Shown: positions 6,852-13,162 of the stretch, in pieces | Layout of the letters: each line of letters starts with the position of its first letter | Numbering within the stretch: position 1 is the stretch's first letter | Source: Anaerolineae bacterium | GTDB lineage: Bacteria > Chloroflexota > Anaerolineae > B4-G1 > SLSP01 | Reading direction: 5' to 3' | Assembly: GCA_016934645.1 (NCBI GenBank) | Contig: JAFGSL010000313.1 | Coordinates: 1-13,162, forward strand | DNA: 13,162 bases | Position numbers and translations under genes: made by a program | Notes under the pieces: model-generated | The model's database searches: none | The model's input: the letters and a program-made list of their open reading frames with translations, nothing else | What the model was told of the DNA's origin: nothing

Positions 6852-9131
6852 TCAATCCAAATCGTGATGCAGCATGACCTTTAGCCGCACCGCCGGGTCG
6901 CCAATGACGACATACCCGCGTGCGTCGTGGTTGGACGTCCACAGTTCCGCCAGGTAAGCGTCAGATTCTACGCGCGACTCAAATGCGCCCGTCAACTCAG
7001 CGGAAAGCGCCGCGTAACGCATATCAAAGTAGTCCATCGCCGCGCCAACGGGATAGCCGTGCAACAGGCGATCCACCGCGCTCTCGAAGACGGCCAGGTG
7101 CTCGGTATGGCGTAGTTCGCCCGGACCCGCGTGCTGCCCCGGCCCCAAATACGAGAGACTCCACACGCGCTCGATGTGCCCGATGACCGCCAGTGCCCCA
7201 CCCTGCGCCAGACTCAACATCGCCTTGGGTAGCGCCGCCGTGAATGGGCGTTCGGCAATAACCGCACCTCTATCCATAAACGCGCAGCGGTGGTAATCGT
7301 CAAGTCTCGGCGTGCCCGCGCCATAACAGGCAAACAGGAAGGCTATGGTACCCAACAGGTTCACATCCTGGTGCGCAGCCAGCACATCGCCTGAAAGGTA
7401 GTAATCGGGCAAAACTTGTTTTTCAGCAGGCCCCTGCCAGTCGGCGCAGACCAATGCCCCCTGGTTGTCCCGCTGCTTCGCCGGGTCGCCGGGATCGAAC
7501 TGCATTCCGTGGCTGGCAGTAAAGAGCAGAGCCGGCGCTTTATCGCAGCTTAACACATCCAGCAACTTCTCGCGCGTCGTCTGCTCCGAGGAAATGACGG
7601 TGACTTTCCAATCGGGGAAAGTATCAGCTTCCTTCCCCGAACGCGCTACCTCGATCCGCTTTTCCAGGCGCTCAGCGAGGGGTTTGACAAGATACTGCGC
7701 ACTGAGCCACGTCGTCTCGTCCCCTGAATTGAGCACCGGGAAAAAGACAACGTCGGGTGCAAGCTGAAAATCATCCGCCTCCGCCGCCACAACGCTGCGA
7801 GCATAGGCGCAATAGTCAGCGCCGTCATCGAAATCCACACGCCCAACGGCGTACTGCACGTCCAGGCCGTATTGGAATTCAAAGGGAATCTCTTCCGGGC
7901 TGCCCACCAACAACAAGTAGTAAGGAACGCCGTTTCCTTTGGGGTTGGCAGGTTGCGACGGATCTGCATTATGACGGCTGAGAAAATTGCGCGCATTCTC
8001 ACCAGGCCTGTACCCTTCTTCATCCATGTAGACTTTGTAGAGCTCTCCGGCCTGCCGCCTCCGCAATGCCAATAGCGGTTCGAGTGCCTCCTGAATAGTA
8101 GCCAATCGCTCAGGCGACATCATCGCGGGGAAGATAACACCCCAGCCAGCCTCATCGAGCTTGAGTGGATCAGCCCAGGACACAAGTCCTTTGCGGCGAG
8201 GCCCCGGTGTAAAAGAGTCAAGTAAGATATCCAGCCACGCGTTCAACACCCCGAGCAAGGACCTCCAACCTGGAAGCATCACGCTATCTGCTTGCACGAC
8301 AGGCAACAAATCACGTTCCAGGATGTCGATAAGTGTAGACCATGCGATAGACTCCCATAGCCGTGACGTGGGATTGAGGTCGTGAATCAATTGGGTGTGC
8401 CAACCGATACCGGAATCGGGCAATGCTTGCAATCTCGTGACCAATTGTCTGATCGAGTCGATGACAAGGTTACTACTTTCCCGCAAGGCTCTGAACGGTT
8501 CAATCGGTAGTTCGCGGAGTTGTTGGCACATCTTTGCCAGCCAAATTGCGCGCGCCGCAGGCGTTGACTCCAACACTAAGAGTTGCTCCGGACTGAGGTA
8601 ATCCCGGATGATCGCCCGCCCCATATGTTGCACCCGCAACTTCAATTGCACTAAGTTCTCCATATAATTATCAACATCGTCGGTTTTCTGCGGCAAGAGC
8701 AATTCCTGCAGATCCTGATTCCCCCATCTTTTTGTGAGAAACGCCTTGACGATTTTCTCGACCCCTTGCTGTGTCTCCACTTCCAATTTGCGCGCCAACT
8801 CCTGGACGTTGCCCGCGCCGGCAGCCTCTTCGCCCAAAATCGTCATCAGTAGGTGCCGCGCTAGTGCCGTAATCCACGCTTCACGCGACATAGGCTCTCC
8901 CTCCAAAAGCGCTAAGCTCTGCGCGGTGAGGTAATTCACAATCTCCACCACTTTGTCCGTGTTCCGCATCGCCTGCTCAAGTTGTATGGCGAGATCCTGT
9001 TCGCGCTTCCGGTCAGCCCAGATATGATCCGCTAGCTCTTTGGCTGTCTTTGGGGACAACCCGTAACTGCCGTCGGGCTTGAGGCCATTGAAATATAATC
9101 TATCCGATGTCTCAGACCGGATTTCGTTCAT
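6852..9131 (-). CDS. CHAT/C25-like caspase-fold cysteine peptidase (first of three)
   Basis: I place the start at ATG 9131 (759 aa): it overlaps the STAND stop codon as ATGA and is preceded by GGGGGA 6 bases upstream. A longer in-frame start at 9200 would lie inside the STAND gene. Residues 12-27 carry the shared motif (LYFNGLKPDGSYGLSP), then KTAKELADHI. A helical region of about 270 residues matches the second peptidase. The catalytic block starts at GWGVIFPAMM and contains YYLLLVGSPEEIPFEFQYG, AVGRVDF, His541 in LFTASHGMQF, Cys602 in FLFACYGAGTP, GALAVIGHIERVWSLSY and GYVVIGDPAVRL. The dyad is complete, as in clan CD peptidases. It is directly coupled to the STAND gene, so it may be the peptidase most closely tied to the switch. 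No secretion signal or membrane helix is seen. CHAT and C25 share these blocks and I cannot choose between them by eye. Confidence 0.87.
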   Translation of the reverse strand: MNEIRSETSDRLYFNGLKPDGSYGLSPKTAKELADHIWADRKREQDLAIQLEQAMRNTDKVVEIVNYLTAQSLALLEGEPMSREAWITALARHLLMTILGEEAAGAGNVQELARKLEVETQQGVEKIVKAFLTKRWGNQDLQELLLPQKTDDVDNYMENLVQLKLRVQHMGRAIIRDYLSPEQLLVLESTPAARAIWLAKMCQQLRELPIEPFRALRESSNLVIDSIRQLVTRLQALPDSGIGWHTQLIHDLNPTSRLWESIAWSTLIDILERDLLPVVQADSVMLPGWRSLLGVLNAWLDILLDSFTPGPRRKGLVSWADPLKLDEAGWGVIFPAMMSPERLATIQEALEPLLALRRRQAGELYKVYMDEEGYRPGENARNFLSRHNADPSQPANPKGNGVPYYLLLVGSPEEIPFEFQYGLDVQYAVGRVDFDDGADYCAYARSVVAAEADDFQLAPDVVFFPVLNSGDETTWLSAQYLVKPLAERLEKRIEVARSGKEADTFPDWKVTVISSEQTTREKLLDVLSCDKAPALLFTASHGMQFDPGDPAKQRDNQGALVCADWQGPAEKQVLPDYYLSGDVLAAHQDVNLLGTIAFLFACYGAGTPRLDDYHRCAFMDRGAVIAERPFTAALPKAMLSLAQGGALAVIGHIERVWSLSYLGPGQHAGPGELRHTEHLAVFESAVDRLLHGYPVGAAMDYFDMRYAALSAELTGAFESRVESDAYLAELWTSNHDARGYVVIGDPAVRLKVMLHHDLD

Positions 9132-12100
9132 TGTTGTTCCCCCACACTCGCGACCTGTACTTCTGGGACACCGGAAACGTACACTTCCGCCAAGGACCAC
9201 ACATCCTCAAAAGGAACCAGATAGCGGCGAATGGTACGATCCCACGAACCGCTTGCCAGATGTTTGCCATCCGGGCTGAAAGAAACACTCCACACCAGGT
9301 CGGTGTGCCCGCCCAATTCGGCGATGAGGACAGGTTCACGCTCCGGGAAGTTCTCAAGATACCACAGCCGCACAACCCCATCCCGCGCGCCCGTCGCCAG
9401 AAAGCCATTTCCGTCGGCGTATTGCGGGCTGAACGCCACGCTGTAGACATTGACGTCGTTTGTATGGCGCAGAGGGGTCTTCAGGGCTGTCGTCAATGTC
9501 TCGGTACTCCAGATGCGGGCCGTGCCATCCCACGCAGCAGAGGCCAGGTAACGGCTGTCCGGGCTGAACGCCAGGCCCATCACGTAGTTCCCACCGTGAT
9601 CAGTGAAAGTAACAACCGGCGTCACCTGTATAGGATTTCCCGTCACAGGAGGATCAACACGCCATAGCACAACACTGGCACCATAGTAAGCGGACGAATA
9701 GCCAGTCGCAATCCAGTGCCCATCCGGGCTGTAGGCCACACTCCTGACATAACCAGGATAGCTCCGCCCTGGAATGACCAGGTCGGCCCCTGCGCTCCAC
9801 GTAGCCGTGTTCCAGAGGATGCCCCTGTGATCGTCGCTGCCGGTCACAAGATAGGCTCCGTCGTCGCTAAACCCGGCAGTATATACATTTCTAGTGTGCC
9901 CGCGCAACACGGCGATAGGTTTAGAAGCAAATTGGTCCCAGACGTAGGCGTTGTTATCCGCCGCACACGTGACCAAGTATTGCCCGTCCGGGCTGTAAGT
10001 AAGGTTCCACACCGTCCCGCCGACCGGCGCCAGTTCACGCACTGTCTCGCCGGTCCTCACGTCCCAAATACGCGTCCTGCCTTCATCGTCGGCAGAAGCT
10101 AGATGTACACTATCGGGACTGTACGCCATGCCCCGCACGCGTGTCTCGTGCCCACTGAGCGTGGTCAGTCCCTGCTGAGCGACATAGCCCCGGTTCCACA
10201 CGCGCAGTGTGTAATCCGCAGTCCCGGCGACCAAAAAACGGTTGTCTGGTCTGAAGGCCACCGTGGTTACTATATTCCGGGGGCCGGAAAGCAATGTGAG
10301 CAGAGCATTGGGATTGCGTGCCATCACGTCCCACACGCGCACCGTCAGGTCACGCGAGCCGGAGATGAGGTAACGCCCATCAGCGCTGAACGCGATACTT
10401 GCCACTTCGGAGGTGTGACCCGTCAGTGTAAGCAGCTCCTGCCCGGTGTGCGGGTCCCAGATGCGGATCGTCTTATCATCCGAAGCCGAGGCCAGGAAGC
10501 TCTCGGCGGGACTGTAGGCAATGGCGTTCACTGCGCCGGTGTGGCCACGCAAGGTATGCGCCAGGGTCGCGGAGACGCTGCCGGGTGCATCGGAGGTAAG
10601 CGCCCAGATATAGATCGCACCGTCGAAGGAGCCAGCCGCCAGATAATACGGTTCGTAGATCGGGCGCGCGACGTTGCGCAGCGGGCGAGGATCGAAGGCG
10701 ACACTACTCACCCGCGCAGTGGGTTCGGTGAGGGTCAGAAGAGCAGTCGCCAACACAGTATCGCCACGCGTTGCCAGTTCCCACACCCGGACGATACCAT
10801 CCGCCATACCGCCGGAATAGTCGCGGTAGACATTGTCGTAGTCGCCGCCAGTCGCCAGATAATAGCCGTCCGAGCTAAAGCCAACGGCATAGATATCGTC
10901 GTACACGCCAAGGGGCGTCGGCACAACGAGCCAGTCCAGCCACTCGCCACTATGCAGATCAAGCAAGCCCACGGTACCGACTTTCACTTTCGGACGGTTG
11001 TCATCCCCCCCTACCGCCAGTATGCGCTCGTCAGGGCTGAGCGCCAACGACCACGTCGCACCCCGTGTCTCGTAGACGGCGGTCTGGTGTAGCCAATTAC
11101 TCTCCTGTGACCACGCGGTAACCTGGCCTACATCATTACCTACGTAGAGGGTGCGGCCGTCGGTGCTGTAGACGACGCTGTATGGATTGCCAGACAATCC
11201 TTCGATCATCTGCGCGGGGTAGAAATCCACCAACGCCTGGCGCAGCGCACTTTGCGCCCGCTGGGTATCAATCTCGCCAAGCAGGGGCCGCCACAACGGT
11301 GTCGCGGCGTCGCGGTAGGTGGGATCGCCGAGCAGCACGCCTTTACGCGCCTGGAGAATGCTGTTAATCTGATCGTTCTCCATGGAATAGGCCAACGCAT
11401 CCGCCGCTGCCTCGCGGGAGCGCGCCACCATGCGACTGCGTTCCGCACTCCACGCCAGGAACGTGATCAGCGCCAGGATAACAACACCGAATACTGTCGC
11501 CAAAATTTGCACGGTCCGTCGCCGCCGGTGGGCCTGCTGTGCCAACTTGCTGGCTTCGAGGAACTCGCGCTCGTAGGGTTCGGCATCGAGAGGGTGCGCT
11601 TCCACCCACTGCGTGGCCTCGTCCAGCGCAGCATCCCGGTAGAGAAGGCTTGCTTCCTTCGTCGCTTGCCAGCTCTTCGCCGTCATGCGCAGCGGCGTCG
11701 AGCGTTTGGCCTCCCACCCCTGGTTGGAACTGAGGATCGGCGCGATCAGCCGGTCGTGGGCCAATTCGTACCAACGCGCGCCCGCCCGCACCTCCGAGCG
11801 GATGATGTAGTGATGGCTGAGCACGTCGACGGCGGGGTTAGGCAACGTGCCGGTCGTCTCCGAGCCGCGCAGCACCAAACCGCGCGTCTGCATCGGCGTA
11901 ATCAACTCGTTGCCAAACCAGCGCCGCAACAATTTCTGGCTGGCGCCGGTCTTTTCCTGCGCAGCGTCCAATGCACTGCGGTAGAAGTCGATCAGCGCCC
12001 GGTCGATGCGCCCGTACTCCTCGACTTCAACCCACTGGATCATTTTGTCCTCTTGATCCGGCAAGTTCTCCCACAGACGGCTGCACACCACCTGCAACTG

Positions 12101-12898
12101 CACCGGTTCCACAAACGGGCCGATCGTGGTGGCCTCTGCGCTTTCATCGTTCGAACCACGCTGCACGCGAATACGACAAAGATCGTCCACCATACGCTCA
12201 GCCACGCCCTCGTCAAAGCCAATGCCCTGGGACTGTGCGGGTTGCACAATCGCCTCCAGAGCGCCCTCCGGACCGAGCAGCTCCATGCGGAAGCGCGCGC
12301 GCATTCGTTTAGGCAACAACGTCAAATAGGGATCAAGTTCCGCCAGGTAATCCTTGCGCATCGCAAAGAGAACGCCCATGCCGGGTAGCGCATCCAAGGC
12401 ATCGCGTACCTGGATGAAAAAGCCCTCGGCGTCCTGCCAGCGATCGCGGTGCGTGGTGAACAACTCCTCGAATTGGTCGAGGATAAGCAGGAACGGTTCA
12501 TCCCCTTCACTCTCGCTGTCAGGATGCTGGCACAAAGCCTGCAAAAACGAGGTCAGTGTGTGCCCCTGCAGACGTTCCGGCGTCATATTCTCGCCCGCCA
12601 GCGACATCAACGCGCTGCACACGAAAACGTTGCCCACGGCATCGTGCAAGGCGCCGGGCGGCGCATCGCTGCTGACGCGCGCGACGGGCAAAACGCGGAA
12701 GCCTTCATCTTCCAGCGCCGGGATCACCTGCGCATTGAGCAGCGAAGTCTTACCCGCGCCGGATTTGGCGTAGAAGAGGACGGTGCGCTCGGCGAGCAAC
12801 AGCGCGAGTAAGTCACGTGCCTCCCGATTGCGGCCGTAGAATTTGCTCTGATCCCCGCGTTCGTAGGGGCGCGGGCCGACATAGGGATTGTCTTTCAC
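9128..12898 (-). CDS. STAND-type NTPase (nSTAND1-like) with one membrane segment and 14 WD40 repeats
   Basis: This 1256-aa protein starts with GTG at 12898, overlapping the SIR2 stop as GTGA, with GGAGG 10 bases upstream. The N-terminus PYVGPRPYERGDQSKFYGR is typical of the novel STAND family. The Walker A loop is FYAKSGAGKTSLL (about residues 42-54, Lys50), Walker B is FLLILDQFEEL (136-146), and a sensor-like MRKDYLAEL follows at 180-188. A helical winged-helix-like part follows, ending in WYELAHDRLIAPIL (376-389). A hydrophobic segment at about 463-484 after an RRRR cluster is a likely membrane helix. Residues about 565-1240 form WD40 repeats; I count 14, which would make two seven-bladed propellers. 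STAND proteins act as ATP-dependent switches that oligomerise when their sensor repeats bind a trigger. Here it probably controls the SIR2 and peptidase partners. If the hydrophobic helix crosses the membrane, NTPase and WD40 parts lie on opposite sides; it may instead be peripheral. Confidence 0.92.
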   Translation of the reverse strand: MKDNPYVGPRPYERGDQSKFYGRNREARDLLALLLAERTVLFYAKSGAGKTSLLNAQVIPALEDEGFRVLPVARVSSDAPPGALHDAVGNVFVCSALMSLAGENMTPERLQGHTLTSFLQALCQHPDSESEGDEPFLLILDQFEELFTTHRDRWQDAEGFFIQVRDALDALPGMGVLFAMRKDYLAELDPYLTLLPKRMRARFRMELLGPEGALEAIVQPAQSQGIGFDEGVAERMVDDLCRIRVQRGSNDESAEATTIGPFVEPVQLQVVCSRLWENLPDQEDKMIQWVEVEEYGRIDRALIDFYRSALDAAQEKTGASQKLLRRWFGNELITPMQTRGLVLRGSETTGTLPNPAVDVLSHHYIIRSEVRAGARWYELAHDRLIAPILSSNQGWEAKRSTPLRMTAKSWQATKEASLLYRDAALDEATQWVEAHPLDAEPYEREFLEASKLAQQAHRRRRTVQILATVFGVVILALITFLAWSAERSRMVARSREAAADALAYSMENDQINSILQARKGVLLGDPTYRDAATPLWRPLLGEIDTQRAQSALRQALVDFYPAQMIEGLSGNPYSVVYSTDGRTLYVGNDVGQVTAWSQESNWLHQTAVYETRGATWSLALSPDERILAVGGDDNRPKVKVGTVGLLDLHSGEWLDWLVVPTPLGVYDDIYAVGFSSDGYYLATGGDYDNVYRDYSGGMADGIVRVWELATRGDTVLATALLTLTEPTARVSSVAFDPRPLRNVARPIYEPYYLAAGSFDGAIYIWALTSDAPGSVSATLAHTLRGHTGAVNAIAYSPAESFLASASDDKTIRIWDPHTGQELLTLTGHTSEVASIAFSADGRYLISGSRDLTVRVWDVMARNPNALLTLLSGPRNIVTTVAFRPDNRFLVAGTADYTLRVWNRGYVAQQGLTTLSGHETRVRGMAYSPDSVHLASADDEGRTRIWDVRTGETVRELAPVGGTVWNLTYSPDGQYLVTCAADNNAYVWDQFASKPIAVLRGHTRNVYTAGFSDDGAYLVTGSDDHRGILWNTATWSAGADLVIPGRSYPGYVRSVAYSPDGHWIATGYSSAYYGASVVLWRVDPPVTGNPIQVTPVVTFTDHGGNYVMGLAFSPDSRYLASAAWDGTARIWSTETLTTALKTPLRHTNDVNVYSVAFSPQYADGNGFLATGARDGVVRLWYLENFPEREPVLIAELGGHTDLVWSVSFSPDGKHLASGSWDRTIRRYLVPFEDVWSLAEVYVSGVPEVQVASVGEQQ
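9179..11206 (-). repeat. WD40-repeat coding region (about 14 repeats)
   Basis: Repeats of roughly 40-60 residues show the pattern GH....V..[VI][AS][FY]SPDG..LA[ST]...D....[IV]W. Clear examples are AYSPAESFLASASDDKTI, AFSADGRYLISGSRDLTV and SFSPDGKHLASGSWDRTI. Several early repeats carry long insertions, for example after FSSDGYYLATGGDYDNV. The repeats differ from each other, so they are not a recent expansion. Confidence 0.85.
11447..11512 (-). other. Predicted membrane segment in the STAND protein
   Basis: This encodes residues about 463-484 (VQILATVFGVVILALITF and flanks), a strongly hydrophobic run between a basic cluster (HRRRRT) and a charged segment (SAERSRMVARSRE). The positive-inside rule is ambiguous because both flanks are basic. 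Confidence 0.75.
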
Positions 12899-13162
12899 CG
12901 GTTTGCCGCCTCCAAATACTCCTGTAGTTCCGCGATAAACTGTAAAATCGTTCCCACGTACACGTTGATCTCGTTGTCCTGAAAATAGCTGCGCATGAAT
13001 TCATGGACGGCGGGCAGGTCATCGTCAAGCACATCGTCCGGTTCGAGCTGCACGCCAACGTGCTTGAACCGGCGGCGCTGTTGCTGCGGCGCGATCAAGC
13101 CGCGCAGCAACACGCGGAAGCCCCAATCGTTGAGCCGGTAGCCGAGGAACATCAGCGAGCTA
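12895..13162 (-). CDS. SIR2-like domain protein, C-terminal part (5' end outside window)
   Basis: The minus-strand frame is open to the right edge, with residues SSL before the internal Met at 13152, so the protein continues beyond the window; about 88 C-terminal residues are seen. SSLMFLGYRLNDWGFRVLLR matches the end of the SIR2_2-type domain, where a strand and LFLGYSLxDWxFRxL motif closes the Rossmann core. The rest (HVGVQLEPDDV..., YFQDNEINVYVGTILQFIAEL) fits the usual tail of these proteins. Bacterial SIR2-like proteins in conflict systems generally hydrolyse NAD+ when a partner senses infection. The NAD-binding core that would show catalytic residues lies outside the window. It overlaps the STAND gene by four bases (GTGA), which indicates tight coupling between the two proteins. 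Confidence 0.8.
   Translation of the reverse strand, partial: SSLMFLGYRLNDWGFRVLLRGLIAPQQQRRRFKHVGVQLEPDDVLDDDLPAVHEFMRSYFQDNEINVYVGTILQFIAELQEYLEAANR
12909..12913 (-). promoter_or_regulatory. Shine-Dalgarno GGAGG for the STAND gene (GTG start)
   Basis: GGAGG on the minus strand lies inside the end of the SIR2-like gene, 10 bases before the GTG at 12898. It supports this non-ATG start and the GTGA overlap. Confidence 0.7.

Noticed and set aside
9132..9200. Longer start for the first peptidase at 9200
   Set aside because: It would overlap the STAND gene by 73 bases and add a non-conserved extension. The ATG at 9131 has GGGGGA at good spacing and an ATGA overlap.
9179..11206. Periodic repeats in this region as a possible CRISPR array or DNA repeat
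   Set aside because: The periodicity is at protein level (WD40). The DNA repeats are imperfect, have no constant spacer length and lie in one continuous reading frame.
10103..12388. Long plus-strand open frames opposite the STAND gene (10103-11092 and 11252-12388)
   Set aside because: They lie wholly antisense to a protein with clear NTPase and WD40 motifs. Their translations are rich in R, H and Q with no recognisable domain, as expected for GC-rich antisense frames.

Overview
The window looks like accessory DNA from a bacterium with a GC-rich genome and large signalling proteins. A filamentous Chloroflexota-type organism is the best guess, from the STAND-WD40 protein, the paralogous caspase-like peptidases and a long GC-rich palindrome between genes. 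This taxonomic call is inference only; no marker gene is present.

Layout. On the + strand at the left edge lies the C-terminal part of a GNAT acetyltransferase (1-271). Everything else is one tightly packed minus-strand operon read from right to left. In order it encodes: the C-terminus of a SIR2-like protein (cut by the right edge); a 1256-aa STAND NTPase with one membrane segment and 14 WD40 repeats; three tandem paralogous CHAT/C25-like caspase-fold cysteine peptidases of 759, 782 and 797 aa, all with intact His and Cys dyads; a 255-aa protein with a C-terminal hydrophobic hairpin; and two small proteins of 134 and 124 aa. Junctions are GTGA, ATGA, 21 bp, 34 bp, TGATG, 78 bp and 6 bp, so co-transcription and translational coupling are likely. 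The promoter must lie beyond the right edge. The operon ends at a 25-bp perfect palindrome followed by a T run on the minus strand, which also separates it from the convergent GNAT gene.

How it may work together (inference). The STAND-WD40 protein would be the switch and sensor. The SIR2-like protein would be a candidate NAD-consuming effector, and the three peptidases a proteolytic arm. A small alpha/beta domain that I do not recognise occurs four times in succession: fused to the last peptidase, in the membrane-anchored protein, and as two stand-alone proteins. This pattern suggests an adaptor or docking module linking peptidase, membrane and soluble partners. The whole set resembles NTP-dependent biological-conflict (antiphage or programmed cell death) loci. 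The three-peptidase plus four-domain arrangement is the part most likely to be undescribed.
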